Shown here: piece after piece, positions 21,731 through 32,377 of the stretch
How the letters are laid out: each line of letters begins with the position of its first letter
How positions within the stretch are numbered: position 1 is the first letter of the stretch
Assembly (NCBI GenBank): GCA_000316135.1
Contig: JH994077.1
Location: forward strand, 1-42,873
Length of the DNA stretch: 42,873 bases
Direction of reading: 5' to 3'
Source of the DNA: Trachipleistophora hominis
Lineage: Eukaryota; Microsporidia; Pleistophoridae
Notes under the pieces: generated by a model
What the model was told of the DNA's origin: nothing
Seen by the model: only the letters and a program-made list of their open reading frames with translations
Databases searched by the model: none
Translations under genes and position numbers: made by a program

Positions 21731-22380
21731 CGTTATTAAAAACTTATAGTTATGTGCTGACTATGTGACATATCATAGTTACTGGGATTGTGTTTTTTAT
21801 GTTAATTGTAAATTCATACAAAATGGTATTACCAAAAACTGATCCAAGGTTTTATATTTTCGTCACTTTTGATAAATAAAATGTTGATTCTGCTTTCTAC
21901 TAGCACTTTCATGAAGTTAATTAAACTGACAATTTATCATATAGATGGTATAAGGATTTAATGGTGTTATACTTGGGTAACTCTACATGTTACGGAAAAA
22001 CTTTTATTCACTATTGGTTAATTACCCGTGAAATAAAGATGAACAGTGGTAATTTTTCATTTAAAATGTAAGTTCATTAGTTGATAGAAAAAATCCCAGA
22101 ACTGAAAGTTGGTTAGTTTTAGTGGTGCTAATGCAACAGACAAAACATATTGTGTAGGTATCAGGAGAAACTTATACCTGAATAATTATGCTGTTTTTTT
22201 ACAAGAAAGGCCGAACAAGACAATACCATTGCTTATGAATTAGTGTCCTTTGTATAAATGTATAGTAATTATCGTAGATGAACAAAAATTAATTTTGACA
22301 AATCGTCATATATTTAATTGAAGAGTTTACAATTGTTTTTCGCTACGAGAATGTTTATTTATTTATAACACCGCCTCGTA
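21731..22380. other. Intergenic, no gene seen
   Basis: AT-rich 3' flank of the secreted protein running into the 3' side of a minus-strand LINE tail. No open run of interest was found. Confidence 0.35.
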
Positions 22381-22445
22381 CGCACTCTTCTAATCCGCTG
22401 GGACCGACCATGGCCACCGGCCTTTGGTTCACGGGGCGTTTTATG
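22345..22445 (-). repeat. LINE 3'-end repeat, copy 4
   Basis: Read on the minus strand, the core is GTGAACCAAAGGCCGGTGGC, CATGGTCGGTCCCAGCGG, ATTAGAAGAGTGCG (22434-22381). It is among the best preserved cores. On its 5' side lie probable coding remains of a retroelement in the same orientation. Confidence 0.7.
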
Positions 22446-22474
22446 AATTCCTACAAATGACACGTACAAGGATT

Positions 22475-23190
22475 TTACTCATTAAATAAATCTGAAACTC
22501 TGATATAATGTACACGTTTGCAGCAATCTCGGCACCAGGTACGTTGCTGAAAAGGATGCAGTAACTGACTATATTTTTTGTGTTGGCTGTCGTATCTTTT
22601 GAGAACTTCCTAACGGAGATTCATGTAAGTAACCACTATATTTGTTACTATGTGCATTACTTGCCTATCTATTCCTTTGCGTATTGATTGATCAATCGCT
22701 TCCATGGTCCAAGGTTGAGTGTTGCTCTCTCGATTGGTCTTCTTGCATGTTGTTAGTCTTTTTCTTTCTATCTTTGTTTTCATAATTTTATCTCCTGGTC
22801 AATGACAGATTTGATTGAAATGTATGACATGATACGTGGCTAATTTACAGCAATAACCAAAAACCATTTTATAATAAACGTAACAAAAAAGTATGAGGCA
22901 TAAAAAACGCACAGCTTGTAAGTTTGTACCTAGATTTACTTCTTATATGAATGTAGTCACAGAAACGCTTGACCATAGTTAGAATTTAAGGTCAATGAAG
23001 TCTTTCGGCACATACGCATCGATTCAGCCCTAGCTATCATTTATATTTGGTACCATAGCCTTATAATTGTCATACAATGCTCTTGCTGGTACTGATGTAT
23101 CCGTGATATACGCTCTTCACCATCATCCAGATACCGCCATTGTGAGATGTCTGCATCTATATATAAACAACTCCCGGCAAAAGCTGCACA
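22475..23190 (-). mobile_element. Probable second LINE remnant (coding fragments upstream of tail copy 4)
   Basis: On the minus strand an ATG frame of 57 codons (22783-22610, starting MKTKIERKRLTTCKK and containing QPWTMEAIDQSIRKGIDRQV) ends in TAG and stays open for about 44 more codons (RYDSQHKKYSQLLHPFQQ). Upstream pieces in other frames include DADISQWRYLDDGEERISRI and ALYDNYKAMVPNIND. The order, coding debris then a LINE tail about 40 bases later, mirrors the 9-kb element. No RT motif is visible, so this could be another part of the same element family or an unrelated decayed gene beside a tail. Confidence 0.4.
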
Positions 23191-23549
23191 TAATACATAT
23201 CATTAAGTTCTTGAAGGCATCATCATCAACATTCAATTGAAATTTTTCACTATAGTTAAACCGAGGCGTGGTTAGTAATAATAATAACGATTTAAAATTG
23301 CTGCTCTGTTACCTATTATAGGCAGAGTAGCATGGAATAAAAACTGTATAATTCCGAAAGGAAGCTCTTTATCACAAAAAGTGGAGTGCTCAACACCTTT
23401 TAAAATAATAAGTTTTTAAAAAACGGCACCTTCGTGATAACAATAAACTAACCATCTTGAAACAACCATGGGGTAGAAAAGTAGAATGCACCCGAAAATC
23501 ATTTTGATTAACAAAAGACATTTTTCTATCCTAATACATAAAAACACGT

Positions 23550-24437
23550 TTATTCAATGGAATTGATAGAATTTACACTTGAAATTGCATTCAATAAAAG
23601 ATTTAAACGAATATATTCACGTAATATGCACCAATGTTCAACCATTGAGTAAGAGTTGCAGTCTTGTAATTCTGTCTGTGGAGAGTTCGATCGTATCAAG
23701 CTTGGTTCATCAAAACAATATGCATTGTTAAGGCTTAACGCTTCGTTCATGTTGAATTTTTCAACATTCCCATTCATCGTAAACTTTTTTCAATTCATTA
23801 TAAAACTGTAAATCGATAGTGGCAACACCGTTCAAACTCATAAATAATTCGTTTTCAGTTAATTTTTAAATGTTTTTGATTAATTTGTCGTGTGCTAAAC
23901 GAACACAATTCCGACCATCTGATATCTTCGTAAATAATTCTTTATATGGTGCTCTTTTAGGTTCTCATACCATATATCGACAAGTTTAGTAAAGCATCCA
24001 AAAACACAGCATATTTTATTCATGTCAAAACAAATTCTATTTTTTGCCAATCTTATAAAGCTCTTTGACCAAATGTTCTGCCATATATTTTCAGTATGAT
24101 CATAGAGAGCTCATTTTGTCTCATTGCTTATAAACCTAAAACCTGTCTGTATGTTTGAATCAACGTTTGATTGTTCATATCGGTGTGAAGTTTGGTATAA
24201 AAGAATTAGAATATCATATAAAGATTTTATAAACCCTTTACCAGATGAATGCACTCCAAATGCATACTCATTCAATATTTCGTATTCAAACAACAATTCT
24301 TTCGCATCCATCAGTGGTCTAATATCAAAATATTTTCTTTTTCTCTTGATCTCTCATCTGCATCTTCTCCATCTTTGCTTCCTTTGACTGGTAATGCTAC
24401 AAAACATAAAAATACAGTGTTAGTAAAGGTGCGCATG
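23550..24437 (-). pseudogene. Multiply broken gene, perhaps for a secreted protein
   Basis: The pieces follow one another on the minus strand. Near the 5' end is a hydrophobic signal-like run FLCFVALPVKGSKDGED in the frame next to the ATG at 24437. Then comes a 66-codon frame (24311-24111, MDAKELLFEYEILNEYAFG...). Its TGA is followed in the same frame by more than 50 open codons (YDHTENIWQNIWSKSFIR; CFTKLVDIWYENLKEHH). A shifted run carries KLTENELFMSLNGVATIDLQ and NELKKVYDEWEC. Finally an ATG frame of 75 codons (23777-23550, MNGNVEKFNMNEALSLNN...) completes the set. At least three shifts and one nonsense codon separate segments that together resemble one protein of about 290 residues. The family is not recognised. 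The two longest pieces could be called as separate small genes, but their contiguity argues for decay. Confidence 0.45.
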
Positions 24438-24554
24438 GCTTCGATGTTTTCATCATATTTATATTCCTAAATATGATAAAAATATTTTGGCGGGATCATC
24501 TTTGATTGCCAAGGAGAAGAAGATAAATAAAACCAACCAATGTGTGACAACATT

Positions 24555-24662
24555 CTATGAACCAAAGGCCGACGGCCATGGTCGGTCCCAGTGGATCTGA
24601 AGAGTATGTTTGATGGAATAAGATATTGTGAGTTTGCAATTAAGCCGACTTTTAAATAAACC
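24555..24662 (+). repeat. LINE 3'-end repeat, copy 5
   Basis: ATGAACCAAAGGCCGACGGC, CATGGTCGGTCCCAGTGG, CTGAAGAGTATGTTTGATGG, then a diverged tail ending TTTTAAATAAACC. No RT sequence lies upstream. Confidence 0.7.
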
Positions 24663-25431
24663 AAAACGTATATATTCTAAACAACTTTCTTTTTATTCGG
24701 TCCTTTGACTCGTATGAAGTATTACATATCCATATGTATATGAAATTATGACAAAGGTAAAGAGAAATGTAATATTTAACTCGGTTTAATTGATGAACGA
24801 TATGATACTGCTGTTATGTAATTGGTATAAATGGCTACCTAAATATTAGTACGAAAAAATGACCACGCGTGGCATATTCTATACGTACAAGATCGTATAT
24901 GGTTTACTTGTGTTTTTTATCTTTGACAAAAGCAGGTTCGTTTCATCTAACTCAACATTTACTTTGTATAATTTTGTGTTTATCTAATAAACCACTTGGT
25001 TTGTTTGTGTTTAGCTGCAATATTTATTGCATTTGAATTATGAATAAATTCCATAAAAGACTATACAGTCAAGAGAAATGGAATGAATTAAAAAGTATGC
25101 AAATATCTAATTGATATAAAGAGGCATTTTGAAAATAATATGTATGGAATATCCCAGTCAAAATGGTTTTTATTAAATTGCTAAATAATTTGTGTAAACT
25201 TAATATTTATTGATCAATATGCAATAAATAAGAACGTATAAATCGTTTAATCTAGGTAATTTTTGTATTAATTGAAAACATGGATTATATTTAAAAAGAC
25301 TTTTAGCTCATTCTTCTGTATTACAGAACCGAACAGTGCCATTTAAACTCATAAACAGGATCGTATTTGTTTAAATTTAATCGTTTATCGTTACAGAATA
25401 CAATCTGCTTCAATTATAAAAATATTTAAGT
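24663..25431. other. Intergenic, upstream of an orphan helical protein
   Basis: AT-rich; no gene seen. The last 20 bases before 25432 (TTATAAAAATATTTAAGT) contain a TATA-like element. Confidence 0.35.
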
Positions 25432-26007
25432 ATGATGTTTATAAAATACTGTGATATTCTAACATCTGCAATGGCTTATGAATATGTTGTTTTGTTCATG
25501 AATCATACATACCCCATGGATGACAAGATAAACAAAATTAGAAGCAAGCTTAAGCCCGATCCCGTTTTGCTCTCATTTCTCACTCGTAAAAAAGCAGTTG
25601 AACCGTTACTATCTCCTTCTAAAAATTTACAAAGACGGGCTGAAAAACTCTACTTCTCAAATCGAAGAAAAAGTATAAATTTGTATATAAAGTCGGTATT
25701 TGCACGTATAGAAGCATTCGAATTCAAAGAATGCACACTAGATACATACATTTCGCTTTATGAATATGTAAAAAAAATAGTGAAGAGGAGTGTGGGAGAA
25801 TACAAAGATATTCTAAACGTTATCGAATATAGTGTATATTACTGTGTTATAGTAAAACAAGCTCGGAAATGTTTGGATGAAGGTATTGTATATGATGATT
25901 TAGGTATAGATCTTATCAAACTTGATAATCTTGTTGAGGATCAAGCTGTACTAGTCAAGCTAGAATGTTTAGCAAAGTATATATTTGAGAATTTCGAGTT
26001 CGAATAA
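25432..26007 (+). CDS. Orphan helical protein (191 residues)
   Basis: The complete ATG-to-stop frame has a balanced composition. The N-terminus (MMFIKYCDILTSAMAYEYVVLFM) is moderately hydrophobic and could act as a weak signal sequence. The middle is basic (RRAEKLYFSNRRKSINLYI), and the C-terminal half is helical with Leu/Val heptads (LIKLDNLVEDQAVLVKLECL). No family is recognised. Together with the protein at 21.1 kb it belongs to the lineage-specific set of this region; I see no clear sequence similarity between the two. A TATA-like element precedes the ATG by about 15 bases. Confidence 0.6.
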   Translation: MMFIKYCDILTSAMAYEYVVLFMNHTYPMDDKINKIRSKLKPDPVLLSFLTRKKAVEPLLSPSKNLQRRAEKLYFSNRRKSINLYIKSVFARIEAFEFKECTLDTYISLYEYVKKIVKRSVGEYKDILNVIEYSVYYCVIVKQARKCLDEGIVYDDLGIDLIKLDNLVEDQAVLVKLECLAKYIFENFEFE

Positions 26008-26289
26008 CTGACATGCATTGTTAAAGTTGAAATAAAAACTGCCATGATTACGTTAGATACAATGCTACTCACCAGTAAATCTCCTGCATCTATTTAGTAT
26101 CAATAATTAGATACAAAGAAATAGTAATTAAAATATACGGTTAATTATATGAAATTAATAATTTATCGTTCTGTCAACTAAAATGTGCTATTTAATAGTT
26201 GGGAAGTCTTTGATTTCTAAGGAAAGTTGATAACAAGTTAATTTTTCTGGTCCGTGAAAATTGAACTTTTTTTTCTACAAGTATTTTTG

Positions 26290-26510
26290 ATTGCCACTAC
26301 TACACACGTCACCCAATTCAATACACTCTGTTGGTCCGCTTAGTTTTTTTATTTTTTTAGACTAAACTTGGTTACTAACTTTTAATTCATTAACTAAACT
26401 AACACGTTATCTCGCGTAACACTTTCAAATATATTCCTATCACAACAAAAAGATATGTTACAACTGCAAAGGTGATCAAAACACGTTAGTTGTAGCTTTT
26501 GTGACACTTC
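26290..26510 (-). repeat. LINE 3'-end repeat, copy 6 (diverged)
   Basis: Minus-strand 26507-26413 (ACGTGTTTTGATCACC..., TATCTTTTTGTTGTGATAGG) aligns with the pre-core part of copies 1 and 9. A diverged core end (AAGCGGACCAACAGAGTGTA, then GTGACGTGTGTAG) lies at 26345-26295. The middle of the core has been replaced by AT-rich sequence. Confidence 0.5.
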
Positions 26511-26589
26511 AGTCTCATAAGTATTGATTCAATTTGGATTCAAGAAATTTTTTAGATCTTTTTCATTAAAAATCGGTTTAATTATCATG

Positions 26590-26670
26590 TTACAACATAT
26601 AATCTAGTCAAACACGCTCTTCTGGTCCGCTGGAATCGACCATGACCACTGGCCTTTGGTTCATGGAATT
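26590..26670 (-). repeat. LINE 3'-end repeat, copy 7
   Basis: Minus-strand core CATGAACCAAAGGCCAGTGG, TCATGGTCGATTCCAGCGG, ACCAGAAGAGCGTGTTTGAC. It lies head to head with copy 8. Confidence 0.7.
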
Positions 26671-26675
26671 TTTTA

Positions 26676-26760
26676 AACCACGAGCTGATAGCAACGGCAG
26701 ATCTTAATAAGCCAGAAGACTGTGTATGAAATGATAATCAAAAACTCGTTTGATAGGAGA
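26676..26760 (+). repeat. LINE 3'-end repeat, copy 8 (diverged, inverted relative to copy 7)
   Basis: Plus-strand GATCTTAATAAGCCAGAAGA, CTGTGTATGAAATGATAATC, AAAAACTCGTTTGAT follow the order of the tail consensus. With copy 7 it forms an inverted pair separated by only a few bases. Confidence 0.45.
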
Positions 26761-26981
26761 ATAACGAGTAACTCGATAGTAGCCAAGAAACATTATGGAA
26801 ATCCTGTCCATTGGTGGAATCTTTAGGAGTAATTGTATTGATCGGGTACTTAGCATAAATTTTTACCATATGTTTAACGAATACACATCAATGAACGAGA
26901 ACCCTATATATCAGAAAAATAAAATTTAAGGTCATAAAACAATATATGGCGCTGTTTAATCTAAACTTAAAAGGAATTTAA

Positions 26982-28061
26982 TTAAGGACGCGTTGGGAAT
27001 TCGTGTAATGATTGTTTAGGATTGCCATCTCGTTTGTAAACGGGTGGCATCATATCATTACCAAAACTACGTAACGATTCTAAACTCGAATCTTCTTCTC
27101 TGTTACTTGTGTAATTATCGAATGTATGGTTTTCATCTGCCTGGTTGGCATTTAACCGCGGTTGATATGCTAAATTGGTCACTTCAAATGTATACAGTAT
27201 CCTACTTGCATGTTGATCCGTGTTTACCTTTGGTCTTTCACCTTTGTCAATTGAAGAAATCCATGCACCGTGATCATTTAGTTCATCAGAAATGTCTTTG
27301 CTTGACCTTACATTATCATAAGTTGGAATAAGAGAATTTTTGCATTCATGACCAGCATCATTTCCATGTTTGTGCATTGCATCGACCTGACATTTGTCGT
27401 CAATATCATCCGATTTATCATTATGTTCATCGGAAAAATCAACAATTTTGCGTACTGCTGACGAACCACATTGTTTTTGTAATGCTCTCACTTTTAAAAA
27501 TTCTTCTACCGAATTCTCACAGTTCAATGAACCTGGTTGTGTATCAGAAGAACTAATGCTATGTTTTAAGCTATTATCGTTCCGTTTTTTGCTAACTTTA
27601 GTTTTTGTGGCTGATTCTGAATCCTTATCAGTCAATAATAGCTTCGTAACATCTCTTTCATTACTAAGGTTCCGAACGGTTTTTGTATTTTCACCGATTA
27701 ACTTTGATTCAGTCATATCATTATTAGCAAGAATTTGATTCAATGGCTCTAATGCCAATGCTTCTGACGTATCAATACTTTCAGTCGGTGGTAAATAAGA
27801 AATATCCTCTTCTGTTGATAGTGAATAAACTATTTCATCACTACCAGTATGTTCATCTTCCTCTTCGTAATCACGTTCTATCTCAGAATCAACACTCGTT
27901 ATACGGTCTTCTTCAAGACTTATTTCATTATCTGGTTTGATTAAGTCCTTTTGTTCGTTCTCCACCAACGGCCTGAAGAGTTTAAATCCAAGAAAGATTA
28001 ATAACGCGGTCATGAACGACAACGCAATCTCGTAATAAAGCATAGATAATTTAAATATCAT
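26982..28061 (-). CDS. Acidic protein with N-terminal membrane segment, unknown
   Basis: This 359-residue protein has a single hydrophobic segment at the N-terminus (YYEIALSFMTALLIFLGFKL, about residues 9-28), likely a signal anchor. The rest is strongly acidic and Ser/Asp/Glu/Asn-rich with no recognisable domain (IERDYEEEDEHTGSDEIVYS; HNDKSDDIDDKCQVDAMHKH) and probably disordered. No catalytic motif is visible. A second ATG at codon 7 could also serve as start. TATA-like sequences (CTATAAATGG; TTTATAAAA) precede it. It is probably an ER or surface membrane protein; function unknown. Confidence 0.65.
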   Translation of the reverse strand: MIFKLSMLYYEIALSFMTALLIFLGFKLFRPLVENEQKDLIKPDNEISLEEDRITSVDSEIERDYEEEDEHTGSDEIVYSLSTEEDISYLPPTESIDTSEALALEPLNQILANNDMTESKLIGENTKTVRNLSNERDVTKLLLTDKDSESATKTKVSKKRNDNSLKHSISSSDTQPGSLNCENSVEEFLKVRALQKQCGSSAVRKIVDFSDEHNDKSDDIDDKCQVDAMHKHGNDAGHECKNSLIPTYDNVRSSKDISDELNDHGAWISSIDKGERPKVNTDQHASRILYTFEVTNLAYQPRLNANQADENHTFDNYTSNREEDSSLESLRSFGNDMMPPVYKRDGNPKQSLHEFPTRP

Positions 28062-30106
28062 TTTTATAAATACTTTTGCTTTTATTCATTAACCATTTAT
28101 AGCGACCTTTTAATGAATTAATTAAAATCAATAAACTGTATGTAGTTGTATTGTAATTTAATAATAGTGATTATAATTTTGTTTTACATTCATAAACACA
28201 CTATTTCGCTATGACATTGGAATTAACGTCTTTCATGAGTAAGCTGGTTGGAAATGATATGTAGGAACTACCTAATTATAAATTTTGTGGTCTGTGTTGG
28301 AAATACGGAGCTACGCAGAAGTAATTGTAAACTGGGCATATATAATCATACTTTTATTTATTTTAAGAATGCATTTGTGATGAGCTATGCAGGTTTAAAT
28401 AAATATTATTGTAAACATCTTATCGCATCCATAGAACAATTTTCGTAGCAGCTAAACTACAATTATAAATAGTTCTCGAAATCAAAAACTGTAGAATATA
28501 TTTCATAGCAGGTTTTAATTATGGTATATCATGGTATTATTTTTGTTATTGATAAAACCGATATGGCTAAGAATAGTATGAGGAAATAATTATTATTACA
28601 ACTTAATATTCTTTAAGTAAATATATTTAATTTAATCACTTTTTATGATTTCTTATTACCAGATAATACACTTAGGCATTTATTACAACTTTCTAGACGA
28701 TAACCGGCCCTATAAAATATGACATTCCATCGTAATAAAAACTGGTAGTGTTGCAAAACACATATATTTAAGAAAGACTGTATTAAAAACGCAGTAATAT
28801 AATCTTTATAAGCTAACATTAAAATCTTTTTTTGGATCAATAATCTGTTTTTTGATATATTTTTTTCACGAAGTCTAAAGTTATGTATCTAATTAAATGC
28901 GTATCAAAAACCAAATGAATCGTTCATTTCATTGATTTACATGTATAATTACTCTAAAAGAGCTTCAAATATATAGAAGAAGAAATTTTTAATGTATAAT
29001 AACAATTTAAAATCATTGCAAAATAAAAATATTGCTACAAGGAGCGAAATTCCGTGAGCTACATGTGAAGAATAAGTGGCTGCTGTGTATTTAGGATAAA
29101 GACTGAGCTTAAACGCTGGTAACAGCTTATTTCAACTATTAGGTTTAGTAATTAAAAATAAATTGTAATGACAAAATAAGGAATAAAATATAGAAAAATT
29201 GATTTCTTTATAAAAGTACGAATATTGGTGGAACACAAAATAAAATTGAAAAAACTAACAGACTCTCTCTGACCACAAACCAAGCTTAAATACGTTCGAC
29301 AAGTGCTTTTTAAAATGCTTGTTAAAAATATATTTTAATACTATGTACAAAATTAAAAAACACAAATAGTAATGTTTTGACACATATCATAAATTTATTA
29401 TAAACATAGCCTTAACATGTTCCTTGCTATGAAGCGTTACAGCTATTGATATTAAAACCAATAAATATTTTGCAAATCTTCCAGTTCTATTCATTAAAAA
29501 TACATTCTTGTGACATAAATAAGTCAAAGTCAACAGAAATATGCTATAATCATACCAAATCAAATTTCTACATCATATTTTCATTATATTACACTTATCA
29601 ATAAAATTATGCAATTATTGGTAAATTTAGCACATACGTATATTTTTTGGTAAAGCGTGTTGATATGTATAGCAGAAATAATTAAACTAACTTTCTTCAA
29701 AAAACATGTTGATATAGGAGCGATTATATGAATCCTGGAATAATAATGTTAACTACGCAATGCTTCATTTGATACAGACTTTATTTAACTCTGACATCAA
29801 CCAACGCTGATTTATTAAATTAAAACCAACCAAATTATCCAATTTGAACTTAAAAAATGTTTTTTGTTACAAGAATTTACGTACTTAGTTCCTATATTAT
29901 AGGTCTGTAAACAATATTCTACTCCATAATAAATTATCTAAAACGTATTATAATTTTCTGCGCATTATTACAACCATTCCGAATAATACAACAAAACACA
30001 TCGCTTAATTTCATCATCTCGTTCATTTATACCGCGTAAAATATTTGAGGCAAATTAAATTAAACGTGAACTTTTAACGAAAATAAAAAACTAAAGGGTG
30101 GCGGAC
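28062..30106. other. Long AT-rich desert
   Basis: No intact gene. A 38-codon plus-strand frame at 28211-28324 (MTLELTSFMSKLVGNDM, stop, ELPNYKFCGLCWKYGATQK) has one internal stop and a CxxC; it may be a remnant. The rest to 30100 is very AT-rich. The last 20 bases before the next gene contain a GGG run (30096-30098) close to its ATG. Confidence 0.3.
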
Positions 30107-32377
30107 ATGCAAGAAAATGACAAAGAGTTCCAGGAGAGAAAAGAGGAACAAATTGGGAAAGAGTTGCCAACTGGAGACAAAAGTACGAATATAAATGGAC
30201 AAAGTGTTGATTTTGAAGATGGAAATAGGTTAGTGGAACGCGCTTATAATGACGTAAATGAAGACCTAGTTGACAAGGTTATATCCGGAAATAGAGGCGA
30301 TAAATTCGATAGCAATCGCGAATTGCACGTGGTAATACATGACGATGATCTCAAAAATTTCGATAAGCTCTCACCCGATAAGATGTTAAGCATTTTAAAT
30401 ACGCTTATTGCACAATTATCGGATGACAATGTGCATCAAATCTACGCGTTTCTCCTAAACTTACAAGAGCATACCTTAAAAATCCCGTCTACTCATCATG
30501 AATCGATAAAATCGTCGATCACGACTCTTTCAACCAACGTGATGCACTTTTTACCCGTTGAAATTGAACATTACGGCCTGCGACTGATCAGTGTAATCGA
30601 TGATACAAGTGAGCGCAAAGTACCTTTCAGCACGTATTTAACAAATTTTCTGACCTCCTTACTTATAAAATTAACGATTAAAGAGATAGAAAATGCGGTG
30701 AACAATTATTTTTATCCGGAGAAAAGGAAAATTGAGTGTGGCATTGAAGATATAATAGAAAATGGATTTGGAGCACTATTGGCCGAAGAAGAAGATGATA
30801 ATAAAAACAATGATGCGCATGATGAAGGTAAAGAGGACGTAAAGAATGAGTTAAAGAGCTTTGATAGAACAGGCACGAACGAAAACGGTGATGCATATTC
30901 TACGCGAAGAGGAAACCACGAAATTACGGAGAATGGCAGGAGTGTTTCCGGAGGGTCAGGGAAAAGGGTATTGCAGGTTGAAAGAACAAACCAGAGATTG
31001 TATAATGAAAAAGGCTCAAATATTGATGAAATAAGCGCGAAAAGAATGAAATACAATGCTACTAATGGAGAAAACGTTACAAATAATAACGAAAAAATGA
31101 TGGTAAAAGAAGTATTATTAAGCAATAAAACGCTCTTTTACATACTCAAGGATGAAGATTACAATATCAATCTTTTTCTTTCTCTTCTGGGCTACGAGGA
31201 GAAATTGCAAAGCTTTCTTCTCTTCCTCTACATAAATCACGAAAATACGTATGAGCTCTTCTTAAAGAACGTGCTCTCCAGTTGTACGGCGGAACAGCAG
31301 CCGAAAATTCTGAAGAATTTTATTGAGGTACGAGTTCAGGATCTAAAATTTTTTGACAAAGAAAATCTAAAAGAAATGGTAAAGAAACGAATGGCAAAAG
31401 AATCGCTCAAATTAAAACTTAAAGAAATGGAAAAGGGCGAGCTGCTCGAGATCATTAAAGAAGACTTTAAATTCTTTAAAAATGATTTGGATTATTACGA
31501 CTTCAGCTTTAAGGAGTTGTTAACGCTTGCTGAGGAGAGAGATGAAATCGTTGAACACCTGTTTGATAATTTGGCGAGCTATGGAACTAATTGGATGGGT
31601 TCTGTTATGAAAGTCCTTTCAGGAAAAAATGAGACTTTCGTTTTGAATTTTTTTCAGCGACGTGTACGTTTATTAGAGGATAAGACCAGGGCAAACAAGG
31701 AAGAAGAGGTGCATTCTCTCCTATACGATGCTATTGTTGTGTATCTTAAGTACAACAAGCCTAGCAAGCCACTTTTGCAGCTTTTTCGGTCGAACTGCTT
31801 GTTGGACAATAGAAAGTATTTTCTGAACGTGATTACTATATTAGAAAAAGAAACAATCAAAAATAGACTTATGGATTACTTAGATGACGAGACATTGCCG
31901 TTTTTTACTCGAGTCATAACCGCTAATGAAATTCTTTACGAGCTGTGTGTTTTCAACTGTGAAAGATATGACAGAGAAAAGGGTGTGAAGAATGGCACCA
32001 AGGACAGGCTAGAAGGCATATTTAAATCGATAATACCAAAATTTACAGAAGATACGATCATTCAAACGCTTGCATCATCTGATAACACGCAAAACTTTTT
32101 TTTGGCTCTTAAATATTCGCTTGCCGCATACGTTACGCTAAAGCCTTTCACGCTTACTGTGTTGCAAAGACACTCCCTCAGAACGAGCGAATACGTTGAT
32201 GTGCTTGAGATGATGGGGATGGATGCCATTGACGTGTTGGTATGCAAGGATAAAAGTTTTATTTCGTATGTTCTGCGACGAAGCAAGAAAATAAAGGATA
32301 TCTGTGCACGAAGTAAGGATAGAAAATTAAGAGGAATAGAAAAGGTACTTGAGGTGTATTCCAATCAGGTGCAATAA
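30107..32377 (+). CDS. Large helical protein, probable symplekin/Pta1-like (mRNA 3'-end processing)
   Basis: This is 756 residues from the ATG at 30107; an upstream in-frame GTG at 30098 is not a likely start. A GGG run six to eight... bases upstream (30096-30098) fits the GGG-type microsporidian start signal. The N-terminal half has helical repeats (MLSILNTLIAQLSDDNVHQI) and an acidic low-complexity linker at about 230-320. The C-terminal 250 residues match by eye the pattern of the symplekin C-terminal domain: a region like PLLQLFRSNCLLDNRKYFLN before a LEKETI motif, then ANEILYELCVF, then FTEDTIIQTLASSDNTQNFF, then PFTLTVLQRHSLRTSEYV. Symplekin/Pta1 is the scaffold of the cleavage-polyadenylation machinery in the nucleus. 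It is shorter than the animal protein and its N-terminal HEAT domain is not obvious. Another HEAT-type scaffold is the alternative. Confidence 0.5.
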   Translation: MQENDKEFQERKEEQIGKELPTGDKSTNINGQSVDFEDGNRLVERAYNDVNEDLVDKVISGNRGDKFDSNRELHVVIHDDDLKNFDKLSPDKMLSILNTLIAQLSDDNVHQIYAFLLNLQEHTLKIPSTHHESIKSSITTLSTNVMHFLPVEIEHYGLRLISVIDDTSERKVPFSTYLTNFLTSLLIKLTIKEIENAVNNYFYPEKRKIECGIEDIIENGFGALLAEEEDDNKNNDAHDEGKEDVKNELKSFDRTGTNENGDAYSTRRGNHEITENGRSVSGGSGKRVLQVERTNQRLYNEKGSNIDEISAKRMKYNATNGENVTNNNEKMMVKEVLLSNKTLFYILKDEDYNINLFLSLLGYEEKLQSFLLFLYINHENTYELFLKNVLSSCTAEQQPKILKNFIEVRVQDLKFFDKENLKEMVKKRMAKESLKLKLKEMEKGELLEIIKEDFKFFKNDLDYYDFSFKELLTLAEERDEIVEHLFDNLASYGTNWMGSVMKVLSGKNETFVLNFFQRRVRLLEDKTRANKEEEVHSLLYDAIVVYLKYNKPSKPLLQLFRSNCLLDNRKYFLNVITILEKETIKNRLMDYLDDETLPFFTRVITANEILYELCVFNCERYDREKGVKNGTKDRLEGIFKSIIPKFTEDTIIQTLASSDNTQNFFLALKYSLAAYVTLKPFTLTVLQRHSLRTSEYVDVLEMMGMDAIDVLVCKDKSFISYVLRRSKKIKDICARSKDRKLRGIEKVLEVYSNQVQ

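Noticed and set aside
28211..28324. CxxC-containing mini-ORF
   Set aside because: Interrupted by TAG after 17 codons; no family match and no supporting context.
30712..31125. 137-codon minus-strand run
   Set aside because: Antisense to the acidic linker of the symplekin-like gene; its Ser/Phe/Leu-rich composition is typical of a shadow.
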